Below, in pieces: positions 9,846-22,400 of a stretch of DNA of 64,000 nucleotides. The DNA is from Vandiemenella viatica. Taxonomy: Eukaryota > Arthropoda > Insecta > Orthoptera > Morabidae. The DNA is taken from positions 105,211,447-105,275,446 of the forward strand of contig CM061920.1 in the NCBI GenBank assembly GCA_031002005.1, given 5' to 3'. The notes below the pieces were generated by a model. It saw nothing but the letters and a program-made list of their open reading frames with translations, was not told where the DNA came from and did not search any database. The translations under genes were made by a program, and so were the position numbers. How positions within the stretch are numbered: the stretch's first letter is position 1; each line of letters begins with the position of its first letter.

Positions 9846-12800
9846 AAATTTACTATGTGATTGAATTTTCTTCTTGGAATTTGGTAATTTGGAATGACTG
9901 AGAAAATACTATATATTTGGTGTATGGAAGAATGACAAAGTTGTTCATAATTACCGTAATGGTGTATGGTTTTTATATGTGTTGAAACTGTTTACAAATG
10001 CAGCAATTACGTTATCTGGAATTGCACTCATTTGTAGTAATTAAGATGGGATATTATGTATTTGCACATCGCAGTAGAAATTTATTATACTAATAGATTT
10101 CAAGTAACTAACCAGTTATAGAGTTGTTGATATTGTTACTGTTCACGAGAATGTTCTCACATGGGCCCAAAGTTAATATTAGCTGCCTGTCTATCTATAT
10201 GTTACATTTGTTCCATTAAAACCAATATCTTTAGTGTTAACTATAAGTATGTTTTTATTAAGAGAATCAGGTGGAGAATTACTGTGGAACTGATAAAAGC
10301 GAAAAGGAAAAATAAAATTAAAGAGTTAAATGGTTTCTGGAATTACAACAATGGAATAAGCTCAGAGCTAGATGTGACTATCGAATAAACAGGTTCTGGT
10401 AGATGTTAATACATGGTTGTCTCTGTCTATTTTTTCTGTCGTGTGATTACATACAATTGTATTCTAAATATGTTATAATGTGCATATAAAATAGCAAGAT
10501 CTATAATGGTTTGATGTTTTTAAGACTGATTTTTTATTTAAAAAGAAATATGTGAAATACATCATGTATTCTCAGTTACTTTAATAAAATAGTGTATTAA
10601 TAAAAAAAAAATCTTATCCGAAAACCTCTAAATGGGCAGATTTACAATGTCTGCAGGTAAATACTGCACATTAGTTTCTAAACTGCCCGAAAACCGCCGA
10701 CTTATGGATCTTAGTGCAACAGATGTGTAGCGAACTGTTCGGAGTGACGATACATGAAAATGTCTTTGCTATGCTCTACCAAACGGGATACTCCAACAGC
10801 TTAAGTATATACCCGATAATTATTGCAACCTCAACTATTCCTATCATTCCTAATTCCTAATTCATTGGGAATGCAATTTATACTCGATAGGCATAATCTG
10901 CTTTTATGTTTGCTTGTAAGGATTATTTTAATGTTTGGATAGAAGTTTATCATTTTGATACTGACAAAAACAGGTTTAAATTGTTAGCCAGATGCAGACC
11001 TTTTGCTAAAACACCTACAAGTTAACATAATGTAAAGAACACGGTCACTTAAATGAAAGCTGCACAATAATCTCCGTACACACAGATAGGATTAATACAG
11101 AATTAAATGTCTTATACGCTGTTTTGTTACATAAGACGGGAACTGGTTAATTATCTGTGAACTGTTTTAGCAACTTGCAGAATATTAATCAGATGTTTCT
11201 TAATAAATAAAGAATGAGTGGAAGAATGTCACAGGTGATTAGGCTCAAGTGGGCGTATCATGCACACAGTGTAAAATGATACAGAAATTACAACGGATTT
11301 TATACTGGAGCTCTGTTGTTGTTTATAATATTTTTCAGAGTTTAGTTTCAAGTTTATGGTTTCTTGGATGCCACGCTGTAATTGAAATTTACACGTTTAA
11401 CTGAATTATAACCCTTCCTCATGTAGACAAGGTAATTAATTATCTGAAAATATGATAGAAATATTATGGCGTTTTTTAAAGTCATAAATCTTGAGAAAAA
11501 TTTTCATTTACCACTGTCGTGAGAAGAAGAGATTATCTTCTTCGCTCCTTGAATCGCATTTTGATTTCAGTCAATTTTCCTCCTTTCCACTGTGCATGCG
11601 ATGTCTTCGCTGCAGAGCCATAAATTTAGGTACGCGCTATAGCCAGGACTTCACTTCGACTGGAGTCCAAGAATCGAAATACAGTATCTCACAGGAGTAG
11701 TGGTCGGAGGATTCGGCATTCAGCTTGATGTTGCACAAGATTCAGACAATTTATTTAAAAAAATTGAATCATTTAATTCATTAATTACCCAGGAATTGTT
11801 CCGTCTGTCCGTTCCGGTTTCTTAAGTTTCCTCTTTCCTCCTTCATTTTAGCTTCTTGGAGCTGTCCTTGATGCATGAATTGGCCACCAGTTTATCCTAT
11901 AAAGTGAGAGCATATCTTTGATACTCTGAACATCATTTCTTCTAGAATTTCGGAATATTGTTTATGATGTGCAATAAATAGCCAGTTGCTTGACTTTTTT
12001 TAAATTACTTCTATATGTTTCGATTCTTAGTCATAATTTCGATCCAGAAGCAATACATCTACTTTCTTCTCTCTTACTTTACGATTCACAGTGTGGTGAA
12101 CTCTTATTACAAGATCTATCGAGTTTATCATCCAATGCATCTAACGTGAAATTCAAACTGCGTACCAATCAGGTATTTGATCTGTAATAATGTCATTTTT
12201 TACAACATTTGATTCGTTATGTTACTCTAAATGTCTAACTTTAATTTCTCGTGTTAAGATTTTTCACATTATATAGTTTGGCGTCTTGGTTTAATTCATA
12301 TAATACCGTTTCTAATTATTTTTCCGATTGGCCTGTAACGATCTGGTGATGAGCAGATAAAACTTTTGTAGGATGATTTTTAATCAAACAAAAATTTGTC
12401 CTGCATTCATCCTTCATCATTTTACCCGACTGCAAACTGAAGTTTTTGTTTTTAGAACGTATACATGTTTATTTCTTGTTTCGTCCTGTATTCAAAACAG
12501 CTTGATGTTTTTATGTGTCGTTAGATTTATATGTTCACGTTTTGCACTCTCCTTTTTCGGATAAGTCACCACGAATTAAATTTAAAATGCTGACATATGA
12601 CATTGAAGCGCAGCTAGTAGATGCCGCCAGCGCTGCGAAATCAATGATAATCTCTTGAAATGTTGGTTTTAATCCTTTGTTGTAATATTTTCTTGCCGTT
12701 TTGGTTTCCGTTGTAAAACGTCACATGAAATTAACAGATGCAAAATATTTATCAGAAATTCAGTACAACAAGGCTCGCCATCTTAGAATCGATACAAGCA

Positions 12801-12940
12801 GTCGGAGACAATCGATTGCTTCCGTTGTAAACAAACGTGCCGTTTACGAGATGGATGCCGCAGAACGAATATGATCCCTGCATCGATAATTTTTTTTGTC
12901 ACTTTTGCAGTGCTGCTAACATTTCGGCCTTTTCAACATA
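9846..12940. other. AT-rich sequence, nothing identified
   Basis: About 3 kb of AT-rich DNA on both strands without a supported gene, RNA or element boundary. Open frames at 10161-10388, 11491-11700, 11990-12187 and 12373-12564 are short, low-complexity and unlike known proteins. Confidence 0.45.
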
Positions 12941-12943
12941 CCA

Positions 12944-13005
12944 TACTGGCATTCGCGTGGAGTGATTTTGGGAAACCATGAAAAACCGTAATCTGAATAG
13001 CCGTC
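12944..13005 (-). mobile_element. SINE body fragment (family B), minus strand
   Basis: Reverse complement matches the body of the SINE at 16480-16705: both contain a TTTTTCATGGTTTCCC / TTTTCCATGGTTTCCCC stretch, then CACTCCAxGCGAATGCC. Only about 60 bp remain; the tRNA-like head is missing. A short dead fragment. Confidence 0.6.
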
Positions 13006-13101
13006 ATCCACTGCCCTGATATTTCCTTCTCATTGCTTATCAACAACTTTATCTTCTTATTATGCTATGTCCCATGGCAGACGTAGGCGATTACCATAGA
13101 G

Positions 13102-13755
13102 CAACGTTTTTCAACCTTTATAAACCCGAGAATCAGTCAAATGCCAAATATAATTATTGAGACCACTAACTTCGACGGGTAAAATTTTTTTTCTTATGTG
13201 TATGTTAGTAACAAGCTCTTCTAAATGTTATCGGTACATACCGTGGTGCCTTGAGACCTACACCTACAATAAATTAATTCTTAAAATAATTTTTTCCTCT
13301 TTGATGCCGTATTTTTATTAATGCAACAATTCAGGCACATCCTCTTGCCCGCAAATATCATATTTTTTCTGGTCATTGAAATTTTCAAGTTTTTTAAAAA
13401 ATACTTTAATCTACAAAATTATGGCTTATACTCTCTTATTGTCTTATACAGTTCGAGTGTTGTATCCATTTTATGCGAACAATTTTTACTTACATGAAAT
13501 GTTCTCGGGAAGCTAGCCGAGTGAGAAAGTTTGTAAAGAACGACATTTTGATGGTCATATACTCTTCCGCCAAAGTGACAAACGTTCTCACTCTGTTAGT
13601 TTCCCAAGAACATTTCATCTATATACAACGCTGAGAAAGCACCCACTCTTATACAATTTTAACTTATTTCTTGTTATTAATTACAATTAAATTTTTAATA
13701 TTCTGCCTGCGGGCCGTCCGAACCGTCATATCGAACCCAAGTTTGAGAAACACTG
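13102..13755. mobile_element. Non-autonomous hAT-type element, 654 bp
   Basis: Left end CAACGTTTTTCAACCTT and right end (reverse complement) CAGTGTTTCTCAAACTT form an imperfect inverted repeat. Flanking 8-bp sequences CCATAGAG (13094-13101) and CTATAGAG (13756-13763) agree at seven of eight positions, as expected of an old hAT duplication. The interior is AT-rich and non-coding, with a long imperfect hairpin at 13494-13618. The 116-aa frame at 13671-14021 starts inside and leaves through the right end, so it is not considered a gene. Confidence 0.65.
13494..13618. repeat. Inverted repeat, 34-bp arms, 57-bp loop
   Basis: Arms 13494-13527 and 13585-13618 match at 30 of 34 positions by eye. The left arm contains CTAGCCGAGTGAG, which also occurs exactly at 45092-45104 in another hairpin. 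It may be a separate small element inserted in the hAT-type element, or part of it. Confidence 0.7.
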
Positions 13756-13929
13756 CTATAGAGGATGCATCTCTCCATAGGAACTCTTTTGGGAAGATAA
13801 ATTGGGGCGATTTCCGTTGCTTGTTCGCCTTTGTTATTGTAGATATAGATGATGTGGTAGTGTGTGGGTTCAGTATAGAGCGCTGTTCAAGTTTTATGAA
13901 ATTAGAGATGGAGAAGGGAGAGTGGTTGT

Positions 13930-14202
13930 ACGATCAGGCCTACTGTTTCGAAGGACACCATAGGCAGCCAGGCTTAACGACCCCATCCGACGGACGAATC
14001 ACCATCATCTGTGGCGTATGAACTCATCCCACACGCACTTTGTAGGGGTTTGGGACTTTAGTGCAGAATCCAGTGAGTAGGAATTTTGCACCACCACCCT
14101 CCCTACCCTGATCAATATTCTTCCACCGCCAGGACTCGAACCACTTAACCCCGTGTCAGTGTGGACGCAATCACTGTACCGCAGCCAACAGAGCCAGCGG
14201 GG
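13930..14202 (-). mobile_element. tRNA-derived SINE (family C), minus strand
   Basis: On the minus strand an A-box-like TGGCTCTGTTGG lies at 14185-14196 and a B box GGTTCGAGTCCT at 14131-14142, about 55 bp apart. A GC-rich body with GTCCGTCGGATGGGG follows. This arrangement is that of a tRNA-headed SINE, and the rest does not fold as a tRNA. It overlaps the end of a 116-aa plus-strand frame, which is therefore probably spurious. The 3' limit is estimated. Confidence 0.55.
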
Positions 14203-14524
14203 CAGGCTAAAAACTCTAGGCCTACTCTAATTGTCCTGCTGTCGAAGGGTTATGGAATCCAGTACCCAGTCATCCACATAGAAAAGTACGAGACTGCCTA
14301 TCGAGCAGAAAACAGACTGCGGCCCTGCTGAAAACTACAGCGTGCACATTCGAAATGTATGTTCTAGATAATTTCCTGGGAAATATACACACGGATTTTG
14401 TAGATTATTGTTTTTAGATAGTCGCCGGTAATAAGCACTTGACAGTGGAGTGATGAAGCGTTTAAGTGATATAACCGCTATTTCATTAGGGTGTGAAACG
14501 TTCCAGACAGGTCACATTTCAGTG

Positions 14525-14820
14525 CACAGGTAGAGTGGCTGGAAGTGTGGTGCATTCCGGAGCAGACACAAGAGGTGGGAGAGGTGGGTGGAAATTAATC
14601 GCCGTATGTGGTGGCCGTGTGCTGCGCCGGGCACGCCGGCCTGGCCCAGTTTAAGAAACAATTACAGCAGGTGATGGATGCGCCGCGCCCGCATTTATCA
14701 CCGGGCGACACCGAGCACCTCGGGGTGCGACGAGTGCGCTGCTCTGCCGGCACTTGTCGCCTTCCACGCCAACTGTTGCCGCACTTCCCGGCTTCACTCA
14801 TCTTAATCGCGCCATAAATT
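14525..14820. other. GC-rich non-repetitive block
   Basis: A sharply bounded GC- and CpG-rich stretch between AT-rich flanks. Both strands carry ~68-aa open frames (14608-14817 plus; 14595-14801 minus) with no recognised domain. No SINE promoter boxes or terminal repeats were seen. It may be conserved non-coding DNA or an exon of an unseen host gene. Confidence 0.35.
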
Positions 14821-15719
14821 TCTTCTTAAATTTCTTGTATCTCCGTGGTGACTGGTTCCGTCTCTTTCTACCTGAAGGAAAGGAAATCTCTTCATCTCCA
14901 CATAACTCTTTCGTCTGACGTCCTCAGTTAACTGCTTAGCATGTTTTAAACATTGTTTTCCTCAATAGTTGTTACCACAGATTTGCATGTATCGAATGTT
15001 AAAATATATTCCATAATTACATAGAATCTCTTTTGATGTTTTGAGCATATTGTTTATTTACCAATTCTTCTCGCCAGGTTTGAATTTCATGATTACACTA
15101 AACTGATAAAACTATATTTAATGATATTGATATGTTGATACCAATGAACTCTTATAATTTAATGGAAGTGAAAGTTTTGTATGTATGCAGAAATAACTGA
15201 TAAATTTCATTCAATTGCCATATTCTTCTTACCATTTCAATTTATTTCTTCAAAATCAAATCTTACCTATCACTTCACATTACAAAGCCAACTTGTCAAA
15301 ATTTCCTTATATAAATACTGACTGATTCTCTTTTTTGGCCATTTCAGGACAGGAAATCTTCAGCCATTGTCTATCTCTATTCATAGCTTAACTCCACGTT
15401 CCACACCGCTCTACTTAATTTGTTTATCAAAGGACAATACTGAGAAATCTGCTCAAAGTTGTAGAAAGAAATTTAGTGTCTTTCTCGAAACGGGAAGTAA
15501 AGTAAGTAGGCCTACCGCTCTAGACACAATAACAAGATGAGAAATTTTTTCCATAAAAGCCTCCATACTTGATGTCCAAAACTAATTGCAAAACTCCCGT
15601 CTCACTGAAATCATACATCTGGAAGAAGAAACCACCCTCCACACGGGTAGAAGTTCATCATCGGACCATGACAGAATTATTATATTCCTCCACGTTTCCA
15701 GCCCTCAACAAGTGATCAC
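14821..15719. other. Nothing identified
   Basis: AT-rich DNA leading into the jockey-like relic. Some of 15500-15719 may be its decayed N-terminal part, but I could not align any motif there. Confidence 0.4.
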
Positions 15720-16412
15720 TCCTTTCCTACTTTCCCACTAAAACTGATGTCTCTCATCCTAAAACTCTCATCCGCTGTCGAAATTTGCTCAAATAACCAC
15801 TCCAGGACTCTCTTTCTTATCGTCCCATTTCTATATTACCCGATCCTGTCAAAATATTTTTTTTTTTAATTCTCCGATCGCTCAAACATTTATTTTGGAA
15901 ACTCATCCAGTTTAATCCCATTATTGCATGTCGGCTTCCGTCCCCATCGTTCAGCATGTGCCCTCCTACTTTCATACACATACCAAAGTCCTAAACGCCG
16001 TATATTTGAATATAGAAAGGGCTTTTGACAAGGTGTGGTACGATGGCATCATTTAAAAATTGTACCCTTTTGGCTTTCGACTAACTTTGCTCCAAAATTT
16101 TCTTTGTTTTAGGATCCGACTAATCATAATGCATAATTCTGTCTCTTATTCTTTCACTCCCACGCCAGCGTTCAACAGGGCACCGGGCGGTCCACACTCT
16201 TTACACATTTTTCACATCCCTACTCCTTCCCTAGAATATGAACCCGTAGCTCTGTATGATGACAACAATGCATATCGGACCTCACAAATTAATTCTTCCC
16301 TTCTTTGCAGCTGTGCTAATAGAGACATAATAATATTCAAAACATTTATTCAAAAACAGCAGATCGAACCTAACAGTACCAATCGTTAAAAAAAAAAAAA
16401 AAAAAAAAATTG
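15720..16412 (+). pseudogene. Jockey-like LINE reverse-transcriptase relic
   Basis: Across frames the translation gives LSYRPIS-like remains, then VGFRPHRS, NIERAFDKVWYDG-like sequence (about 16003-16040), a QQGT box near 16170, and ALYDDNNAYRTSQINSS (16237-16297) where the AxYADDTA catalytic motif of jockey-clade RTs belongs. Here the motif reads YDDN, so the catalytic box is altered. Many frame changes are present. It stops at IEPNSTNR, followed by a run of about 24 A at 16386-16409. The endonuclease, the RT thumb and the tail are missing. Clearly inactive. Confidence 0.7.
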
Positions 16413-16479
16413 TAAAATTGTAAAGTTGACGACACTTTAATATTCCCAAAAATATTCAAAAATGAAAAAGGGGCAATAA

Positions 16480-16705
16480 GTCTGACGCATAGTCACCAAT
16501 CATCTCGCTCTGGCCTCGCATTCAGGAGGACGCCGGTTCGAATCTCCGTCCAGACATCCAGATTTGGGTTTTCCATGGTTTCCCCAAAAACACTCCAGGC
16601 GAATGCCGGGATGCTTCCTTCAAAAATGCTATGGCCGAATTCCTTCCCATTCCATGCCCCCAATCCCACCCCGTCGACGTCGACGAGGTGTAAAGCCATA
16701 AGTAA
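16480..16705 (+). mobile_element. tRNA-derived SINE (family B)
   Basis: A B box GGTTCGAATCTCC at 16535-16547 follows a degenerate A box near 16492. The body has GATTTGGGTTTTCCATGG, CACTCCAGGCGAATGCCGGG and ends with GTCGACGAGGTGTAAAGCC. A second copy is at 60488-60690 and a reverse fragment at 12944-13005. Similar SINEs with a TTTTCCGTGATTTCCC body are abundant in orthopteroid insects (recalled). The 74-aa minus-strand frame across it is a by-product. Confidence 0.75.
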
Positions 16706-17446
16706 AATAAAAATCATCTGCTAAATACTGTTATCCGTGATCTGTACTCTTGTCTTTTTTTAATTATAGTACCTTCCAATACATACACAATAATCATTAA
16801 TTGCTTTGTCAAATGTCCTAACCAATTTTTCCTCGTTTTTCCGATATTATTCAAAGTATTTCTTATGTACTCGCCAATCACTTCATATTTTTTGCTTAAC
16901 TGTTTTATTTGTCTTCCAGGTAGATCTGATGCAATTTACTGAAAATAAAGCAAAACAATGAGACATAAGAACTGACTGGGGGAGTAACGGCCTCCAATCA
17001 TTCCTTCATATACAACTATACAACATTACAACTGGCGGTATGCTGGTTGAAAGTGTATGATATCACCTACAATACCTCATGGCACAAATGTAATTAAAAA
17101 TGTACTATTATTTTTGTACATAAATGCAATTGGAATAAAACTGAAACAAACCCGTTTGTAAAATAATTATAAATCGGAAAGATATTACTTGGAAATATTG
17201 AATCACCGATGACACTTCGAAGGCAGGCGATAAACAAGAATTCCAACAGTTGCATTGGCGTTTTTAATTAAATAATAATTTCTTGACGACAGTTAATCTT
17301 AGTGAGGATATTCTTTGCATTAAATTTGCTGTTCTTCATAAAAACTAACACATGTCGTAACCGAATGTAAATCATGTCAAATGATTCTTGTTGACTGACA
17401 GAGATTGGAAAACATGCAACGCCGTCCCGTAGTATTGATGCTGAGT
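16706..17446. other. Intergenic up to the I-like LINE
   Basis: AT-rich sequence without supported features. The 123-aa minus frame at 17268-17639 spans the target duplication and the LINE 5' UTR, so it is an artefact of the insertion. Confidence 0.5.
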
Positions 17447-17458
17447 AATGTTTGGCAA
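17447..17458. repeat. Target-site duplication, left (LINE insertion)
   Basis: AATGTTTGGCAA here; TGTTTGGCAA recurs at 23857-23866 directly after the 3' poly(A). The exact length is blurred by the A run (10-12 bp). Confidence 0.85.
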
Positions 17459-17671
17459 ACAGTCGAGTCTCAACCTTCGTAGCGATAACTTCCGTGTATC
17501 CGCGAGGCAGTGACTTGTGTGGATAAGTGTTTACGTATACCCGTCTGACTCTTCCCGAGACCGCACAACAGTCTCTCGGGACTCTAACCGTGTGTTTCAC
17601 TACAGCCACCGAAATAGTGATAGAAGCAGCAAATAACATCTAATACAGCTCAGCCCCAGCCCTCATCCGCC
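17459..17671 (+). promoter_or_regulatory. LINE 5' UTR, probable internal promoter
   Basis: The 213 bp between the target duplication and the ORF1 start should carry the internal RNA polymerase II promoter that I- and jockey-type elements use. I see no TATA box. Individual elements cannot be assigned from sequence alone. Confidence 0.5.
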
Positions 17672-19489
17672 ATGTACGGCGGTGAATATGGCGAAGGCGG
17701 ACAATACCTGATGCAGCCAACGATGCAACGTCAGCCAAATGGCGTAATAAACATGGTTCCAGCGGTAGAAGAAAACAACACAGGTAGTCAGGTGCAGCAA
17801 TATCTGCACAGCGCAGACGATGAACCGACAGCAACCATGGACGTTATAATTGCAACGTCTAACACATCGATTACATCGCTGCCAGCTGACAACAGTGCAC
17901 TAGATCAACGAGATGCACCGCTATCAAGAGAAGAAGAAATGTCAACATACGCACCCCAGAAACGCCCATGCATCCCGGGATACGACAACGGCAGCGGAGG
18001 TGAAAACATCAAGGTCCCCAGAATAACACCACAAGACACATCATCGGCAGACATCAACATGGAGACAACGCCGCCGGAAAGTGTGCAGCGCCAACAGACA
18101 GCAGGGACAAGCGAAAACTTCGGCTTGCAGGTAAACAGTGCAATGGCAGCCTATTATGAAAGCTACGACTTGGGCCCTTATTATGTGTTCATAGAAAGTA
18201 AAGATAGAAACATAGGTAGGACCACCCCATGGCCATTGGGCGCCTCCTATATTCCCTCAGCCACGAAATAAGTAACAATATTATACAGATAGCTCCAGCG
18301 GGTCGAAACCGGGTCAAAATAGAGATGAGATCGGTCGTATCGGCCAATAGCCTTGTTCAGAGCACCATCTGGCAGCATAATGGCCTACTGGCCTACATTC
18401 CTCTCTCCTGCATCTCACAACAAGGGGTTATAAGAAATGTTATGACTGAGCTAACGGAAGAGGAGATAAAAACTGTGGCAAGGTGCGAATATCGCGTGGT
18501 AAAAGTTAAAAGGTTTACAAAAAAAATTAAAGAAGATGGCCAAACAAAAGAAATCCCACTCCCCGTATGTCTACTGACGTTTAAAGAAACAAAGGCGTCC
18601 GAATTACGTGTACATATACGGAGTGCGGTGCCCTGTAGAACAGTATGTCAAACCAGTAATGCAATGCTTCAACTGTCTCCGGTATGGACACCCTAGCAAC
18701 CAGTGTAGAAGTAAGAAACGTTGCACCTTCTGTGCAGACCCGCATGACGGAAAAGAATGCGATAAACAAAACTCCCCAGTATGCGTCCACTGCAATGGTG
18801 GACACCCATCTTTTGATAGATATTGCCCGGAATATATCAGACAAAAGAAGATAAAGCAGGTAATGGCCCAAGAAAATGTAGGGTACAAGCAAGCTTCAGA
18901 GAAAACTAACACCGCATCGTATGCCAGTGTCGCGGCAAGATTAGAAAGAACTAACAGGAAACATCAAAAAATGACAACTTCTCAAACAAATTATGAGAAA
19001 AGAAACTACAATACCGGGCAACACATTATCGCAGACGCTCCCCCTGTCGTCCTGGCACAACCACCTCAACAGGATCCACTTCCTCAGCCTATAATTATGC
19101 AGTCAAACACCCCTAATGAACCTGAGAATTTCCAACTAAACCCCGGATCCTGGGACCAGGTGCCCACTCCTAACATCGGAAGTCACAGAATAACTGACAA
19201 AAGCACAGGTAGTGGGGGAGAAACTTCGTATAAAGAATACTGGATCCCATCTAATAGGAACATTGAACCCATTGGCCACAATCCATACTCTCCTCTCCCT
19301 GGCAATAACCTACAGGACCCTGTAATAACAGAATACTATGCGAACAAGATGTTTGAAATAATAATGTGCATTCTAAATCAGTTTGCAGGAAATAATTTGC
19401 TCAATCCAACGCAATACGCCCCAAGCGTAAAACAACTTCTGCTAAGATCGTTATCGCCAAACAGATGGGAAAATGGCGGCTCCCTTTAG
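17672..19489 (+). CDS. LINE ORF1, Gag-like nucleic-acid-binding protein, two frame breaks
   Basis: Encodes the RNA-binding protein that coats the element's transcript. An acidic, low-complexity N-terminus (17672-18200) is followed by a conserved region that moves to another frame near 18215-18235 (through HPMAIGRLL), and returns to the first frame at about 18605-18650. The two breaks cancel in register. Three zinc knuckles follow: CFNCLRYGHPSNQC (CX2CX4HX4C), CTFCADPHDGKEC and CVHCNGGHPSFDRYC, the standard triple finger of I/jockey ORF1 proteins. A proline- and asparagine-rich C-terminus ends at 19489, overlapping ORF2 by 17 bp. Without a frame change the product stops at 18271. The breaks could be real mutations or assembly errors. 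The ATG at 17672 is the first in frame. Confidence 0.85.
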
Positions 19490-22400
19490 AAACACGAGAG
19501 CAACACTGCAGGACGACACAATTCTTCAGTGGAATGCGAGATCTATCCGGGCTAATAAGGAGAGCTTGCTACAGTATGCTTCAAAGAATAACATAGCCGT
19601 ATTGGCTGTAAGCGAAACTTGGCTGAAACCAGACGAACTATTCCACCTCAAAGGATATAATGCCATCAGATCCGACAGAGCAGACGGTTACGGGGGGTCT
19701 GCCATCTTAATTAGAAGCGCCATCTATTATGAACAACTCCAACCCTGCACTGGAAACCCAGACTTCAACATATGTGCAGCCAGGGTACGTCTTACCAACA
19801 AATTAATAACCATTGTGTCAGTATATAGAGCAGCGAATAAGAAGACAACCAAGCAATTTATCACGAATATCCTCAGACAATTGCCAAAACCGGTCATCTT
19901 GTTGGGAGATCTCAATGCACATAATACAGTATGGGGATGCCAAAGCACGGATAAACTGGGGAACATAATTGCGGAAATATTAGAGGAAGAAGATATGGTG
20001 GTACTGAACAACGGTAATCCAACCAGAATTAATGCGCCAGGGCAAGCACCATCAGCAGTGGACATCTCCTGCGTATCGTCGAACATAGCTATAGACATTA
20101 CCTGGGAAGTAGTAGACGACACACTGGGATCAGACCACCTTCCTATCCTACTTCGCCTCCAGACTGACTCCCCAGCCAGTCGGTTGATATCCTCTCCTTA
20201 TAGATCTCCCTATAGATGGAAAATACACCAGGCGAACTGGAATAAATTCCAAACAACTATGGAACGGTTGACAGCTTCATGGAAGTGTAGCGGTAACCCC
20301 GCGCTGGACTATAAATCCATGACCAACGATATAACCCAAGCTGCCATATCTTCTATTCCTGCTCGGAAACCAGTACATATTATGAGGAACAAAAGCACTC
20401 CTTGGTGGGATAAAGAATGCAACGAAGCCGTCCAAAGACGCAGAGAGACACTACGGGCATACAAAAGCTGTCCCACGATCGAAAACTATCTGGAACACCG
20501 TAGAGCTCAGGCAAGAGTGAAAAAGATGGCCAAGAATAAAAAGAGAGAAAAATGGAGAGAGTTTTGTGGAACCTTTAATAAAGAAACGCCATTATCCGAT
20601 ATATGGCAAAAGGTCAGAAAATTGAAGTTCTCATCCACCCAGGCAGAAGCAAAATCACCCCTAACAACCGAATTATTAGAGAACATCCTTGAAAGGCTAA
20701 CCCCACCGTGGGTAGAGACAAATCTCACAGAACCAAGGGCAACTGAATCACACTTCCTTCTGCAACCCTTCCAGCTGAACGAATTCAATATTGCATTAAA
20801 GCAAGGCACGGACTCATCACCAGGACCTGATAACATCCACTACGGCATGCTAAAAAATCTGCCAGATTCCGCAAAAACGAAGCAATGCGAAATACTTAAC
20901 AGGATATGGTCGGAAAGGCTACAAATAAAAGAGATGAAGACTGCGCGGGTAGTTCCTGTGAAAAAACCTGGAAAAGTAGGCAACAACGCAGAATCCTATA
21001 GACCCATAAACCTACTGCCATGCACCTACAAAGTACTGGAGCATATGATAAAGCGGAGACTGGAATGGTGGCTGGAACACCACGCATTAATTCCGGAAAC
21101 GCAGTACGGCTTTAGAAGAGGCAAAGGCACCATAGACACCTTAGCACACCTCACTTCCGAAATTCACTCCTGCCTTACCAAGAACAAATATATGATGGCC
21201 GTATACACTGATATAAACAGCGCATATGACCACGTCTGTGTACCGATCCTAGCCAAAAACTTCGGCATCTAGGGATACCGGACACATTTATAGGAAATCT
21301 AATCGCACTACTTTCGGATCGATGGTTGGAAATAACGCAAAGAGGAACTACTGTTGCTAGCAGAAAAACTAATCGTGGCCTGCCGCAGGGCTCTGTTCTG
21401 GCTCCCCTGTTATTTAACTTGTATACGCATGATCTTCATTACTCCATGAACAGTAAAATCGTCATTCTCCAATATGCCGACGATATATGCATATTTATCA
21501 TTGGAAAAACATGGGAAGAATGCCTTATGGTACTATCCGCCGAAATGTACAAATTCAATCAATGGCTATTCAGCAACGGGCTAGACATATCACCAGCGAA
21601 ATCGGCAGTATCGATTTACAGCCGACACAGAATGCCCGCGATGTCTAACATAAAATTAGGACCCTTTACCATCCCAGTTAAAAACGCTGTGAAGTACCTG
21701 GGCGTTTGGATCGATAACAGACTCAAGAGGGGTACTCACGTAAAAAATACGGTCAAGAAATGCGACAAGGCGATCAACCTCATCCGCGCAATAGCCAACG
21801 TAAAGTGGGGAGGGGATACCTCAATATTACTAAGGCTGTATAAATCTCTGGTGAGACCACATATTGATTACGCCTGTGTATGTTACGGTTCTGCAACTAA
21901 CACCGTGCTTAAAGAACTGGACAAAGTCCAATATAAAGCTCTGCGCATTTGTATTGGCGCTATGAAATCAACACCTACCAACGCGCTCCTAGTGGAAGCA
22001 CACGAACCTCCCCTAGAGATCCACAGAAGCTTCTTAACTGCAAAATTCCTGCTCAAGAATAGCCAGTACCCCGGGACCAGACTGCTCAACTCTATACACA
22101 ATCTCTCAATGCAATGCCTAACTGACAATTACTGGAGTAAGAAAAAAATGCCTCCCATTGCGGCGGAGTACCTAGAAACATATAAGATACGAGCCAGCAT
22201 ACGTCAAAGCAGGAAAATGCTTACCTTCGAGACTCCGTATTGGGAAACTGTCACGAATCTGGAAGTAGACACAAGCGCGGAAGATAACACCCAGCTGGAA
22301 AACTACAGAGCAAACGTGTATCAGTACCTACACAACCGATCCCACATGGAACAGATATATACGGATGGCTCCAAGTTTCCAGATGCCACTGGATGCGCCT

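Noticed and set aside
13671..14021. 116-aa plus-strand ORF
   Set aside because: It runs out of one hAT-type element and into an antisense SINE; no protein family resemblance.
14608..14817. 69-aa ORF in the GC-rich block
   Set aside because: Both strands are open there because of composition; no domain or splice context supports it.
17268..17639. 123-aa minus-strand ORF upstream of the LINE ORF1
   Set aside because: It crosses the target duplication and the LINE 5' UTR, so half is host DNA and half element.
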